Below are positions 1 through 9,781 of a stretch of 64,000 nucleotides of DNA, one piece after another (position 1 is the first letter of the stretch; each line of letters begins with the position of its first letter). A model generated the notes under the pieces. That model worked only from the letters and a program-made list of their open reading frames with translations. It did no database searches and was not told the DNA's origin. A program made the translations under genes and the position numbers. Where the stretch lies: contig JBELJZ010000001.1 of NCBI GenBank assembly GCA_042089915.1, positions 124,001 through 188,000 on the forward strand, in the 5' to 3' direction. The DNA comes from UBA8752 sp002172485 (lineage in GTDB: Bacteria; Bacteroidota; Bacteroidia; Flavobacteriales_D; Sanyastnellaceae).

Positions 1-628
1 ATTGATTCCACCACAAGGTGGGCAACAGCCCCAAGGCCCCCACTGTATTCATCCACCAGAAGCCGACCGTTTTGAAATGCCTTCTGGCGTGGGCTGCACA
101 GAACCCCCAAATGCCCACCACCAGAAAGGCACTGTGGTATTTGGACAGCAGGGCCCCGGCAATGAGCAAGCCCATGGTCGTCCATGCACCCCAATGGGGA
201 GTGCCCTTGGGCAATTGCTGGACAGCCAGATTCAAGGTGGCCAGCCAAAACACAGATTGGGGCGCGTCTGGCATCAGAAATGTCCCCGTGATGACACTGC
301 TGTAGAGGCTGGCTGTGTGCAGGGCGACCGCAATTCCACCGGCTTTTTCGCCCCCAAGGGATTCCCCAATTTCGTAGGTGAGCCAAGCGCCGAGCGTCCC
401 GCAGAGGAGCGGAAGTCCCCTCAGTGCCAAGTCGGACGGTGCGCTCGAGAAGCCGGTCATCAGCGCCGTCAGCCAACCCAGCATGGCAGGGTGGTCGAAA
501 TGACTCCAATCAGGATACAGGGCGTAGAGCCGGTAGTACACCTCGTCGTTTCCGAGGTCGAGACCCAAAGCCAGGGCCAAACGGGCGATCAAGCCAAGCA
601 GCAGCCATCGGAGGGCAGTCCTGCTCAT
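1..628 (-). CDS. ArnT/PMT-like membrane glycosyltransferase, C-terminus cut by window edge
   Basis: About 209 codons are visible from an ATG at 628; the reading frame is still open at base 1, so the C-terminus is missing. Early in the protein comes an acidic DEVYY stretch, then a DHPAML motif, and further on MPDAPQSVFWL. This is the layout of the first extracytoplasmic loop and following helices in GT39/GT83 enzymes (PMT_2 family), which move a sugar from a polyprenyl-phosphate carrier. Several hydrophobic helices follow. The ATG overlaps the stop of the upstream PHP-like gene in an ATGA arrangement, so the two are probably translationally coupled. The acceptor (protein, lipid A or glycan) cannot be told from the sequence. 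Confidence 0.8.
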   Translation of the reverse strand, partial: MSRTALRWLLLGLIARLALALGLDLGNDEVYYRLYALYPDWSHFDHPAMLGWLTALMTGFSSAPSDLALRGLPLLCGTLGAWLTYEIGESLGGEKAGGIAVALHTASLYSSVITGTFLMPDAPQSVFWLATLNLAVQQLPKGTPHWGAWTTMGLLIAGALLSKYHSAFLVVGIWGFCAAHARRHFKTVGFWWMNTVGALGLLPTLWWNQ

Positions 629-1890
629 GCGCTGGCGCGAAGGACTGTTTTGCTGCGGCCAAGGCCCAGGCGAATTCGGCGCTTCCTCCCGAAGAGAAGC
701 ACAGCAAAGAGCAGGCACAGACCAAAACCGATTCGAATCGTCCGGGTCAGTGGCAGGTTGACCGCAGCCACAGCAGGAACAGGGGGCACGCCATGTTCCG
801 TTCTGAAGACGGGGTTCAACATGTACACGTCGCCATTGGTGAGTTCCATCTCTGCCCGAACATAAGTGTGCTCAGGTTTCAGGGCAAAACCTGCGCGCCG
901 GGCGCCCTGTTGCCACGCTTGTGTCATCAGGGTGTCGCCGTTTTGTCCAATGAAGCGCGCCTCGAGAATGGGCAGGCTGGCCTCAATCCACAGGGAATCG
1001 CCATGAATTTTGCAACTGCGCAATTCTGAACGCTCGGACAGGTGCGCCACCTTCTCCTGATGGGTCGCATTTTCTCCGGTTCCGGGAAGAAAAGCGTACG
1101 CCTTTCCCGTGACCAGGGCATGAATGACGTCCTCTTCCTGAAGCGACGTCGTGTGAACCATGGTCGCGTTGCGTCCGTATTCCCAGGGTTTGTCCAAGTC
1201 GTGGGCGTCGTCATTGGAGAGGATGAAAACAGGCTTGCCGGCTGAGAGGGCCGCATCCCAGTGGGGCATGCTCATTCGAAATTTGGAGCTTGCCTCGACC
1301 AATTGATAGTCCGTCAACAGGGCCATGTCCTCCAGTGAATACGCCTTGCGCAAACTGGGATGGGCAATGGCCACCGCTCCAGAGGCATTGGACAGTCTGC
1401 GGAGGATGTGCTGTTTGTTGTGGCGGGACTGAAGCAACGGATAGTCCAAGGCGACCACCGATTCGGAGCCCAGACAGACTTGGTGCGTCTTGAAGGCGCC
1501 ATAGCCGTGCTCATACACGCGGATCAGCGGTCGGTCCGGTGTGGTGAACCGGTTGATGGACATGTAGTCCGAAATGGTGATGATGTCGTATCCCAATTCG
1601 GAGTAGACATCGAATATGCGCTGGGGCGTGTTGTTTCGGCCGTTGGTGATGCCCCCCCAGACTTCGGATTGGACCTGAAAGTTGCCCAATTGCCAATCCG
1701 ATCCATCCAGCTTTTGGTAGGGGTTGTACCAAACCGTTCCGGAAAAAGGGTCGGTCTCGGGGAAGGTGTAGGCCGGACTGTAGACCGCCATGTGCACCAT
1801 GCTCATTACGGACAGGCACAATATGAAACCACCGAAGGCTTTGACTCCTTGGGTGAGCCGTCTTTGGCCGCTGTTCTTTGATGGGAGCAC
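625..1890 (-). CDS. Membrane-anchored PHP-like metallophosphoesterase homologue with a degenerate first motif
   Basis: The protein has 421 residues from a GTG start. A hydrophobic segment lies at about residues 17-38 and a second one near the C-terminus (about 388-405), followed by an Arg/Lys-rich tail. Between them is a PHP-type alpha/beta region: TISDY near 108, VAIAHPS at 173-179, and SNDDAHD at 225-231, which resembles the terminal GSDAH motif. The N-terminal HxH pair that binds metal in PHP enzymes is missing: the expected place (about 72-82) reads VQSEVWGGITN. It may therefore be catalytically altered or a binding protein. It overlaps the downstream glycosyltransferase by 4 bases, so a role in envelope sugar metabolism is plausible but inferred. 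Confidence 0.65.
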   Translation of the reverse strand: MLPSKNSGQRRLTQGVKAFGGFILCLSVMSMVHMAVYSPAYTFPETDPFSGTVWYNPYQKLDGSDWQLGNFQVQSEVWGGITNGRNNTPQRIFDVYSELGYDIITISDYMSINRFTTPDRPLIRVYEHGYGAFKTHQVCLGSESVVALDYPLLQSRHNKQHILRRLSNASGAVAIAHPSLRKAYSLEDMALLTDYQLVEASSKFRMSMPHWDAALSAGKPVFILSNDDAHDLDKPWEYGRNATMVHTTSLQEEDVIHALVTGKAYAFLPGTGENATHQEKVAHLSERSELRSCKIHGDSLWIEASLPILEARFIGQNGDTLMTQAWQQGARRAGFALKPEHTYVRAEMELTNGDVYMLNPVFRTEHGVPPVPAVAAVNLPLTRTIRIGFGLCLLFAVLLFGRKRRIRLGLGRSKTVLRASA

Positions 1891-1979
1891 GGCGCGATAA
1901 TCGCTGTACAGTGCAAAGCACAGATGACCTTGAGGTTATCGAATGGATGGGCGGACTTGGGAGGCCTAGCTTCGCAGGC

Positions 1980-2768
1980 ATGCAAGCCTTGCTCCACACG
2001 GCCATCCGCGCTGCCCATGAAGCCGGGCGCGCGATTCTGGACATCTACCACAGCGGCGACTTCGACGTGACCGTCAAAGGCGACGATTCTCCCTTGACCC
2101 GGGCGGACCTCGCTTCCCACGACATCATTGAGCGCCACCTTCAAGACACGGGCATTCCCGTGCTGTCCGAGGAGGGGCGGGACATGCCGTTCAGCGAGCG
2201 CGCATCATGGTCCGAGCTGTGGGTGGTGGACCCCATCGATGGGACCAAGGAATTCATCAAGCGCAATGGAGAATTCACGGTCAACATCGCCCTGGTCCGC
2301 GACGGATTGCCCCTCATTGGTGTGATTCTCGTTCCGGTGACTGGAGCACTGTATTTCTCGTCGGATCGGGGGGGCTTCAAAGTGGAGGTGGACATGGGCG
2401 CTGACCGTATCCCTGAGAGTGCCATCGAGCATGCTCTGGAATTGCCCCTGCCCACGGGAGATCGCCCGTACACTGTGGTCGCCAGCCGATCGCACTTGTC
2501 CCCCGAGACGGAGGCCTTCATCGAGGAGCTCCGGACGGCCCACGGCGAAGTGGCCACGATGTCTCGGGGCTCTTCCCTCAAGCTGTGCATGGTGGCCGAG
2601 GGACTGGCGGATTGCTATCCCCGCTTTGCCCCCACGATGGAATGGGACACGGCAGCTGGACAAGCCATTTGCATGGCCGCCGGATTGGACGTCATCGACC
2701 AGGACACCGGATCGACCATGCAATACAATCGAGAAAACCTGCTGAATGCTTGGTTCCTCGTGAAGTAA
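1980..2768 (+). CDS. cysQ: 3'(2'),5'-bisphosphate nucleotidase CysQ
   Basis: A 262-residue inositol-monophosphatase-fold enzyme that hydrolyses PAP (3'-phosphoadenosine 5'-phosphate) to AMP during sulfate assimilation. Visible motifs are GDDSPLTRAD near 34, the metal ligand block SEEG at 63-66, the signature DPIDGTKEF at 84-92, and the C-terminal WDTAAGQAI block. The length matches CysQ. The ATG at 1980 was chosen because the family homology starts there and GGGAGG lies about 15 bases upstream; in-frame starts at 1878 and 1947 would add an unconserved leader. It diverges from the PHP-like gene at 1890. Confidence 0.88.
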   Translation: MQALLHTAIRAAHEAGRAILDIYHSGDFDVTVKGDDSPLTRADLASHDIIERHLQDTGIPVLSEEGRDMPFSERASWSELWVVDPIDGTKEFIKRNGEFTVNIALVRDGLPLIGVILVPVTGALYFSSDRGGFKVEVDMGADRIPESAIEHALELPLPTGDRPYTVVASRSHLSPETEAFIEELRTAHGEVATMSRGSSLKLCMVAEGLADCYPRFAPTMEWDTAAGQAICMAAGLDVIDQDTGSTMQYNRENLLNAWFLVK

Positions 2769-2806
2769 ACTCCGCCACTCGGGAACCCGAAATATTGAGA
2801 AGCAAC

Positions 2807-2830
2807 AAGGCCGCCCCTGAGGACGGCCTT
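2807..2830. terminator. Hairpin between convergent cysQ and fasciclin genes
   Basis: A 7-bp stem (AAGGCCG / CGGCCTT) with a 10-base loop lies 38 bases after the cysQ stop and 26 bases past the stop of the convergent gene. There is no strong T tract, so it is a weak, possibly bidirectional terminator. Confidence 0.5.
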
Positions 2831-2856
2831 GCCGATTGCATTGAGAAAAACGGAGG

Positions 2857-4386
2857 TCAGCGCTTGAGCACGGACTTCACGGCACGTTGGCCCTCAGCTT
2901 CGATGACCACCATGAAGACCCCGTTCTCGAGGCTGGACAGGTCGAGGCTGCCCACGGCGTTGGTGGTTTCGAGGCGAACGCGGCCTTGCGTGTCGATGAC
3001 GCGGATGCGGTCCACGGCCACACCGTTCCAGCGGAGGACGTCCGTGGTCGGGTTCGGGAACACGTTGAACAGGTCGGCGAGGGCCACCTGATCTACACCG
3101 CTCGGGAGGCTGAGAACCATGTCGATGACGTGCACGACACCGTTGTCGGCCACGAGGTCGGCCTCCACAACATTGGCGTCGTTGACCATCACGCCCATGT
3201 CGATGCTGATTTCTACATCGCTTCCCTCAAGGGTCGTGAGCAATTGACCATCGCTCAAGTCTGTGCTGAGGGCTGCCGCACCCACCACGTGGTACTTCAG
3301 GATGTCGCTCAGGCTCTCGAGGGCGAGCAGCTCGTCCGCCGTGATGTCGAGAGAAGCCACAAGGGCGGTGAAGGCGGCATCGGTTGGAGCGAAGACAGTG
3401 AAGGGGCCTTCACCAGAGAGGGCGTCTACGAGGCCGGCTGCCCCAACGGCGAGCTCGAGCAGGTTGTGGTCCGGGCTGTCGACAATGATGTCCACCACGG
3501 TAGCCGGGTTGGGAGCCGGCGGGAAGAGCACCACGTCGATGACGTGCACCACGCCGTTGGAACCTTCATGGTCGGCAATGATGACAGTGGCCTCATTGAC
3601 CATGACGGTTCCGTCCATGATGGAGATGGTCACGTCCGCACCATTGACGGTGGTGATGATCTGGCCGTCGGACAGGTCACCGCTCATAACGGCACTGCCG
3701 GCCACGTGGTAGGTCAGGATGGACGTCAGAAGGTCGTTGTCCTGCAGGATGTCGATGAGCTCGAGCGGGTCGATGAGGTCAAAGGCAGCATCAGTCGGAG
3801 CAAAAACCGTGAACGGGCCCTCACCAGCGAGGGTCTCGTCGAGGCCGGTGCTGTCCAACAAAGCGGCAAGGACGGTGTGGTCCTGGCTGTCCGTGATGAT
3901 GTCGGCCACAGTCGGATCGGCCGGCGGAAGGAGCACGGCGTCGATGACGTGCACCACGCCATTGTCTGCAGCGACATCGGCGGCAATGACCATAGCGACA
4001 CCGTTGATGGAGACCATGTCCATGTCGACGGTGACGGTGATGGAATCGCCGTTGAGCGTGGCCACGGTTTGGGTGGGCGCGAGATCGCCGCTCATCACCT
4101 CGGCACCGAGGACGTGGTAGAGCAAGATGTCGGTCAGGTCACCAGCCGGGTCCATGAGCAGGGCGTCCACCGTTCCGGCGGGCAGGGCGTCGAATGCAGC
4201 ATCGGTCGGGGCGAACACGGTGAACGGGCCATCGCCGCTCAGGGTGCCAGCCAGGTCAGCGGCCACAACAGCAGCTTCGAGGGTGGTGTGGTCTTCGCTG
4301 TTGACCACCACATCGACGACGGTCGTCTGTGCGTTAAAAATGAGCCCGAGGAAAAGCAAGGGCATCAGAAGGGTATGCTTGAGCAT
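2857..4386 (-). CDS. Secreted protein with three fasciclin (FAS1) domains and a type IX sorting domain
   Basis: 509 residues. A signal peptide covers roughly residues 1-20. Three FAS1 domains follow at about 22-155, 157-290 and 293-425, each with the GPFTVFAPTDAAF block (H1) and a NGVVHVIDxVL block (H2). The C-terminal part, from about 437, contains VFPNPTTDVLRW and ends in a basic KSVLKR tail, typical of a type A Por-secretion sorting domain. FAS1 domains mediate adhesion, so the mature protein is probably exported and held on the cell surface. It is a single transcription unit; a TATATCTG box about 40 bases upstream of the ATG is a possible promoter. Confidence 0.85.
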   Translation of the reverse strand: MLKHTLLMPLLFLGLIFNAQTTVVDVVVNSEDHTTLEAAVVAADLAGTLSGDGPFTVFAPTDAAFDALPAGTVDALLMDPAGDLTDILLYHVLGAEVMSGDLAPTQTVATLNGDSITVTVDMDMVSINGVAMVIAADVAADNGVVHVIDAVLLPPADPTVADIITDSQDHTVLAALLDSTGLDETLAGEGPFTVFAPTDAAFDLIDPLELIDILQDNDLLTSILTYHVAGSAVMSGDLSDGQIITTVNGADVTISIMDGTVMVNEATVIIADHEGSNGVVHVIDVVLFPPAPNPATVVDIIVDSPDHNLLELAVGAAGLVDALSGEGPFTVFAPTDAAFTALVASLDITADELLALESLSDILKYHVVGAAALSTDLSDGQLLTTLEGSDVEISIDMGVMVNDANVVEADLVADNGVVHVIDMVLSLPSGVDQVALADLFNVFPNPTTDVLRWNGVAVDRIRVIDTQGRVRLETTNAVGSLDLSSLENGVFMVVIEAEGQRAVKSVLKR

Positions 4387-4505
4387 GAGTTGGAATTAGG
4401 GTGATTCAGAACAGGTAACAGACTCAGATATAGAATGTTCGAAAGGATTGAAATGAGGTATGAGCCACCATTTCGCGCGTTTTGAAGGGGAAATGAGTTC
4501 AAACA

Positions 4506-4539
4506 AAAAGCCCGGGTGCAGGGTTGCATCCGGGCTTTT
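4506..4539 (-). terminator. Intrinsic terminator of the phospholipase-D-protein operon
   Basis: A 15-pair stem (one G-T wobble) from AAAAGCCCGG to CCGGGCTTTT with a 4-base loop. On the minus strand it is followed by a T-rich run. It lies 20 bases after the stop codon of the gene ending at 4559. Confidence 0.85.
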
Positions 4540-4558
4540 CAATGGAGACGAGAATCGA

Positions 4559-6745
4559 TCAGCGGAGGACCACGCGGGAGGTGGTGCCGTCCCCGAAACT
4601 GACGGTGTAGACTCCAGGCGCCAGGTGGGCCGTGGACACTCGGGCTGTTCCCGACGTCATGTGGGCACTCAACACGGCGCGGCCGGCCATGTCGCGCAGC
4701 ACCAGGGGACCGTTCGGCTCGCCCTCCAACCACTGCACATTTAAGGTGCCTTCGACAGGGTTCGGGTAGAGCAACACGCGGGCCCCGCGGACCTCGTCCT
4801 TCACGGAGGAAATCACACCGAGGTCGATGAGCATGCCCCGGAACTCTTGGTGGTACAGGTTGGCGATGCGGGCGTCGTGCACAAGCACTGTGTTTTCGTC
4901 GTTCACGTTTTCCGCGGAGGAAGACCAGTTGTGCGAGCCGGTGATGACCACAGGGTCGAAGGCCGGGCTGGCGTGGTCGACGATGGCGTATTTGTGGTGC
5001 AGGTCGGGGCTGACATTGTGGGCGTAGACCTGAACGCCTGCGGACTGCAGGTTGTCATATTCGCTTCCAGTCGTGTTGACCTGTTCGATGGCCCCGATGG
5101 GATTCACGAAGAAACTGGCGCCCAGTTCGGCGATGGCCTCGCCCAAGTCATCCCGAGTCAGGGCGAGAAGGGCGAATTCAAATTCGCTGTCTGCTGACTC
5201 GATCTCCTGACGGATGGCGTTGGTCGTGCCGTCGGACGGGGAAAAGTACAGCTCCACCGGGCTTCCACCTATCAGGAAGTCCACCGGGGTGTTCCAGGTC
5301 TTGTCCGGTCCGAACTTGGCGTTGCTCTCGTCGGGCGTCGGACCATCCGATCCCCACATTTCATGGAACTCGATGGTGTAGGCGCGGGCGAGGCTCTGGT
5401 CCTCGAAGACGATGACGTTGTTCAAGTCCTGCACCAAGTTGCCTGTGGTAAGGTTCGTCGATCCCGTGAGCACGAAGGCCGATTCGGTGTAGTCCGCGTC
5501 GCCGATGATGAACTTGTTGTGCATGCCGCTGCCCTGTCCGTCGGTGCGGGGGTGGGTGGGAATGGAACCTTCGAGGGCCCCAAGGCCGGTGTTGGCGTTC
5601 TGCCCCTCGTAGATCCAGCGGATCTCCACACCATTGGCCGCGGCGTCGTTGAACGCGCCGATCAACGTTTGGTCGTTGAGGTTGTAGGCGGCCACATCGA
5701 GGGTGTGCTGTGCGGACAGGATCCAGGCGGCCACTGTGTCGTTGAGGTCGGCGCCAAGCGATTGGGCGACTTCTTCCGTGGCGGCGGAGGCATCCACCGA
5801 GCCGTTGAAGTAGACGTGGATGTCCCCCGACGAACCGGAGACCGTGGCGTAAGGACGGATGGGGGAGGTGGCACTTTCCCCATCGGGCAGGGTCGAGATG
5901 GCCCGGGCGTAGTAGATCTGACCGGCTTCGAGGCCCGTGAGGGCCACACTGTGGTCTGTCGTGCCTGCGTCGCCCATGGCCACGGTGCCGAGCGCTTCGG
6001 TCAGGCCGTATTCGACCATGCCTTCTGAGGCCAGGTCCGTCGTCCAGCTCAAGGTGAAGCTGCTCGTGGTCATGTCGGATTGCACCACCGGGGAGGTGTA
6101 GCAAATGCCCGCAGCGGGAATCAGGTCGACCGGACCCCGCGGGAGCAGCTGGTATCCCCCCGTCCCGTTAAAGGAAAACTGGGAGACGATGCCGAGCAGG
6201 TCGACGGCACAGCCAGTGAGGGTCTCGCCGACGAGGCTGTTGCTGGTACGGACGTAAATGACGCCCGTCTGGCCATCGGCGGTGAAATCGTAGGTGTTGT
6301 TGCCCGTGATTTCCTGGCCGGCCAACGGAAAGGTTACGCCATTGACACGGACCAATTGGCCTTCCAGCGACTCATCCATGTCGGCGCCGCCGATGACCAG
6401 CGGCTCTGGCAGGGTACCGGTGCCCTCAAAGACCACAGCGCTCAGGTTCGGACCGATTTCGAGCAAACCGTTGTACTCGGTGATTTCGCCGGTCACAGTC
6501 AGGGAGTCCCCGATGGCCGGTTCGGCGTCCCAATCCGACCAGTCACCGCCTGGGTAGAGGGCGATGCCGGCCGTGGCGTCCTGGATGTAGCGCACGGAAC
6601 CAAGGTTGTCGTCGCTGGTGACCACGCCGGTTACGGTCACCACATCACCGATGTTGTAGTTGTTGCGGACGTCGAGGATGTTGTCCTGCGCGGAGAGAGA
6701 GAAGGCGCAAAAGAGGGCCGAAGCCGAGAGGAGAAAACGGGTCAT
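4559..6745 (-). CDS. Secreted OB-fold / fibronectin III / phospholipase D-like protein with type IX sorting domain
   Basis: 728 residues. A signal peptide ends near 19. Two OB-fold-like stretches (about 22-120 and 120-215) resemble the YhcR/DUF5689 OB domains of extracellular nucleases. A fibronectin type III domain follows (about 215-305), then two phospholipase D half-domains. The first HxK is H409-K411, with GSTN about 20 residues later; the second is H583-K585, followed by GSHN. A VLLYPNPVEG-type sorting domain closes the protein. The two complete HKD-type sites suggest a phosphodiesterase or nuclease, and the OB domains favour nucleic acid as substrate (inference). It starts 2 bases after the TonB-receptor stop, as the last gene of the operon. 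Confidence 0.82.
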   Translation of the reverse strand: MTRFLLSASALFCAFSLSAQDNILDVRNNYNIGDVVTVTGVVTSDDNLGSVRYIQDATAGIALYPGGDWSDWDAEPAIGDSLTVTGEITEYNGLLEIGPNLSAVVFEGTGTLPEPLVIGGADMDESLEGQLVRVNGVTFPLAGQEITGNNTYDFTADGQTGVIYVRTSNSLVGETLTGCAVDLLGIVSQFSFNGTGGYQLLPRGPVDLIPAAGICYTSPVVQSDMTTSSFTLSWTTDLASEGMVEYGLTEALGTVAMGDAGTTDHSVALTGLEAGQIYYARAISTLPDGESATSPIRPYATVSGSSGDIHVYFNGSVDASAATEEVAQSLGADLNDTVAAWILSAQHTLDVAAYNLNDQTLIGAFNDAAANGVEIRWIYEGQNANTGLGALEGSIPTHPRTDGQGSGMHNKFIIGDADYTESAFVLTGSTNLTTGNLVQDLNNVIVFEDQSLARAYTIEFHEMWGSDGPTPDESNAKFGPDKTWNTPVDFLIGGSPVELYFSPSDGTTNAIRQEIESADSEFEFALLALTRDDLGEAIAELGASFFVNPIGAIEQVNTTGSEYDNLQSAGVQVYAHNVSPDLHHKYAIVDHASPAFDPVVITGSHNWSSSAENVNDENTVLVHDARIANLYHQEFRGMLIDLGVISSVKDEVRGARVLLYPNPVEGTLNVQWLEGEPNGPLVLRDMAGRAVLSAHMTSGTARVSTAHLAPGVYTVSFGDGTTSRVVLR

Positions 6746-6747
6746 GG

Positions 6748-9700
6748 TCAGTTTTGGAGTCCCTTGAGTTCGAGGGTGGCGCTCACGCGGATCATGCGCG
6801 GCGGACCGACGAAGACCTCGGCGCGGCCGCTGCCGCCATCAGGTCCGTAAGGGTTGGGGGCGTACTGCGAATTGTTCCGTGCGTCGGCGATGTACAGTTC
6901 GTCGAGCAGATTGGTCACGCTCAGGCGCAACCGAAGCAGGGCATTGTCGCTCACATCGAAGACGGTGCCCGCATTGAAGTGGATGAGGTTGTAGCCCGGC
7001 GTCACCCATACATCGCGGGGCTCGCCCTCGGTGATGACGTCTCCGGGGGAGAAGTCGGAGTAATGCTGCCAGAACCACGTACTCCGCAGGGAGAAGTAGG
7101 TTCCGCGCTTGGGGCGGTAGCTCACGGCTGCACTGATCTGCCGCTGGGCGGCGTCCCCGACTTTGACCCCGTTGAGGTTGACGAGGGTGTCGGCCACGGT
7201 GCCATTGTCCGTGCGCGTGATGAACCCGTTGTCCGAGCTGTTGATGAGGTCCACCCGCTCGTTGCTGGTCCACCGCCAATTGCCCCAGGAAAGGACGCCT
7301 TGGACATCGAGCTTGTTGGTGACGTCATAGGCAAAGTCCCACTCGACCCCGCTGTGGACAGCGTCCGCGTTGAGCAGGTTGTAGCCGAGGTTGCGGTCGG
7401 CCTGCTCCACCAGTGTGGCGGCCTCTGTGCCCCAGTCAACGTCTTCCAACGCCCGGTCATCCTGGGCCAAAAGCAGAAGGTTTTCCCGGCCTGCGGTCGT
7501 CGTGGTGTCCGAGTACACGCTCAGGTTTGGATCCTGCCACAGTCCGGACACGCTGTAGAACCGGTTGATGGCCTTGTTCTCCCACCCTGTGCGATAGGCA
7601 TTGAGGTTGGAGGCAAAGCGGCCTTGGGCATACTTCACTCCGAGTTCCACGGCCTTCACGTACTGGTTCTCGTATCCCTCAATCACGTCGTTGTTGAGGT
7701 CAAAAACGGAGTTGAAGAGGGGCGCCCGGCTCAAGTAACCGAGGTTGGTGTAGGCGCTGGTCCACTCGTTGAAGTTGTAGTTGCCGCCGGCCTTCACCGT
7801 GAAGCTGTTGAGGCGCTCCCAATCCGTGGTGTACGTCTCCAGTCCGGGATGGTCTGCCGTCAAGAGGGTGCCGTCCGCGAGTTCACCGATGGACCAATCG
7901 TTGTCGCCCAGCACGCGCCATTCGTCGGTAGAGCGGACCTCGTACGTGGTGCCTTCCAGGGTGACCACCTTCGGGCGGAAGTAGTCGATGCCGCGGTACC
8001 AGCTCTGCGCTCCGGAGAGGTTGACAAACGCGCTGTAGTTCGTCTTGTCCCACTCCAGTTGGGCGTAGGTGCCGCCCCATGCGACCTGGCCGTCGTCGTG
8101 GTAGAAATACTTGTCGCCTTCGCGCAGCGGCGCATCAAAGTCGGCATTCTGATCGCGGCGGTCATCCGGCGCATCGTAGTAATCCGCGCCGAACAGGTCC
8201 CCGATGGTCCGGTAATGGCTGCCCGTGTAGTGGCGGACATCGACCCCGGCACTCAGGCTGAGGTCGTCGTTGAGGGCGGTGTTGAAGTTGGACAGGGCAC
8301 CGTACCAGCGGTGGTCATTGTGGGCGGTCCGAATGAAGTTGGAGCCCTTGCGCTCTCCGTTGGCATCCACATTGAGGCCGTTGGGGCCGAATTCGAAGAG
8401 CTGGTGGCTGTCCCAAGTTGGCTGCAGGTCGAGGGTGCCGTCGCTGAGTCGCGTGCCTGGGGTGCTGGCGAGCGCTTCTCCTCCACCTGTTCCGAAACTG
8501 GCATAGGCTGTGGTCGTCAGTGAGCTCTTGTCGCTCAGGGCCCATACATCGCGGACGGTGAAGATGGGCTTGAAGTAATAGTTCTGACGGGCATTGTAGC
8601 GGCGCGTGCGGCCGTAGGTGGTGTCCACCATGCCCGTTTCCTCGTTGTAGTCGTAGTCAACCTCCTGGTAGTTGACGATGAACTCATTGAAGTCCCGACC
8701 GCGGGAAACCAGGTCGTCTTCATCGGCGTCGGCGAGGATGCCTTCTAGTTCCACCCGGCCCTCGTCGTCGGTCAGCTCGCGAGCGAGGTCGGCATCGAAT
8801 TCATGCACCTGCATCTGATAGGACCGCTGGCCATGGCGCTGTGGTGCACCGAACGTGGTGAAACTCAAGTTGTGGTTGCCGAAGGTCTTGCGGCCCTTGA
8901 GGTAGTAGGAGTAAGTCTCCGATTCGAGGCCGGCGGCAAATCCTTGGTTGGTCCGGTAGGAGCCGACAAAGTGGAGGAAGCCTTTCTCTTGCGAGCCGAA
9001 GACACCGGACAAGCTGTTTCGGTGGTACCCGTAGTTGCCGACTTCACTCAGCAGGGTGAGGCTGCCATTGCCGGATTCGTCCCCACCGGTCAGGATGTTG
9101 ATCGTGCCGCCCACGGAAGGGATGGCCAGCTTGCTGGCACCGAGTCCACGCTGGACTTGGGTGGTCCGCACCACGAGGTCCAAACCGGCCCAGTTGCTCC
9201 AGTAGACCCAGCCGTTCTCCATGTCGTTCATGGGGACACCATCGACCATGACGGCGAGGTTGGTCTGGTCGAATCCACGGATCGTCACCCGCGCATCGCC
9301 ATCACCACCACCCTGCTGGGTGGCGTAGACGCCAGGCGTCGTGTTGAGCACCAGAGGCAAATCCCGGCCGGCCAGCTCTTCCTGAATCTGGGCGGGCAGG
9401 ACGTTGGTGAAGGCCACCGGCGTCTTGCGGTCGATGGCGATGTCGGCGGCCACGATGGCCTCCTCGAGGATGAGGGACTCGAGCTTGACATCGAGGGTGC
9501 GCGAGGCCCCGGTCAAGTCGACGTCCACTGTCCGGGCGGCGTATCCGATATAGCTGAAGGTCAATTCCCGCTTGCCCGTCGGTACGGAAAGGGTGTAGCG
9601 TCCATCGATGTCGGTGGCGGTCATCAGGCCGCCGGCTTGGACATATGCCCCAACCAAGGGGTCGCCGGAGAGCCCGTCTCTGACCATTCCGCTGACGGTG

Positions 9701-9768
9701 CAATTCTGGGCATGCAGGGTCAAGGTGCCCAGCCCGAGGGCCAGGAACAAAGTGAGAATCGACTTCAT
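6748..9768 (-). CDS. TonB-dependent outer-membrane receptor with CarboxypepD_reg domain
   Basis: 1006 residues from the ATG at 9768, which directly begins a signal peptide (MKSILTLFLALGLG...). An N-terminal carboxypeptidase-regulatory-like domain (about 20-110) is followed by a plug domain with RVTIRGFDQ and VMVDGVPMND, then a long beta-barrel. It probably imports a substrate too large for porins, powered by TonB/ExbBD, which are not in this window. The gene is flanked in the same orientation by a lamin-tail protein (13 bases upstream) and the phospholipase-D-like protein (2 bases downstream). That points to a shared polymer, possibly extracellular DNA. There is no SusD homologue next to it, which argues against a glycan locus. 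Confidence 0.88.
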   Translation of the reverse strand: MKSILTLFLALGLGTLTLHAQNCTVSGMVRDGLSGDPLVGAYVQAGGLMTATDIDGRYTLSVPTGKRELTFSYIGYAARTVDVDLTGASRTLDVKLESLILEEAIVAADIAIDRKTPVAFTNVLPAQIQEELAGRDLPLVLNTTPGVYATQQGGGDGDARVTIRGFDQTNLAVMVDGVPMNDMENGWVYWSNWAGLDLVVRTTQVQRGLGASKLAIPSVGGTINILTGGDESGNGSLTLLSEVGNYGYHRNSLSGVFGSQEKGFLHFVGSYRTNQGFAAGLESETYSYYLKGRKTFGNHNLSFTTFGAPQRHGQRSYQMQVHEFDADLARELTDDEGRVELEGILADADEDDLVSRGRDFNEFIVNYQEVDYDYNEETGMVDTTYGRTRRYNARQNYYFKPIFTVRDVWALSDKSSLTTTAYASFGTGGGEALASTPGTRLSDGTLDLQPTWDSHQLFEFGPNGLNVDANGERKGSNFIRTAHNDHRWYGALSNFNTALNDDLSLSAGVDVRHYTGSHYRTIGDLFGADYYDAPDDRRDQNADFDAPLREGDKYFYHDDGQVAWGGTYAQLEWDKTNYSAFVNLSGAQSWYRGIDYFRPKVVTLEGTTYEVRSTDEWRVLGDNDWSIGELADGTLLTADHPGLETYTTDWERLNSFTVKAGGNYNFNEWTSAYTNLGYLSRAPLFNSVFDLNNDVIEGYENQYVKAVELGVKYAQGRFASNLNAYRTGWENKAINRFYSVSGLWQDPNLSVYSDTTTTAGRENLLLLAQDDRALEDVDWGTEAATLVEQADRNLGYNLLNADAVHSGVEWDFAYDVTNKLDVQGVLSWGNWRWTSNERVDLINSSDNGFITRTDNGTVADTLVNLNGVKVGDAAQRQISAAVSYRPKRGTYFSLRSTWFWQHYSDFSPGDVITEGEPRDVWVTPGYNLIHFNAGTVFDVSDNALLRLRLSVTNLLDELYIADARNNSQYAPNPYGPDGGSGRAEVFVGPPRMIRVSATLELKGLQN

Positions 9769-9781
9769 TGGAAGCGCAGAA

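Noticed and set aside
2..865. Long plus-strand frame at the window start
   Set aside because: It is antisense to the glycosyltransferase and PHP-like genes; its sequence is Gln/Pro/Arg-rich with no family match.
2887..4404. 505-codon open frame antisense to the fasciclin gene
   Set aside because: His/Val/Asp-rich composition is a mirror of the FAS1 codons; the minus-strand protein has clear domains.
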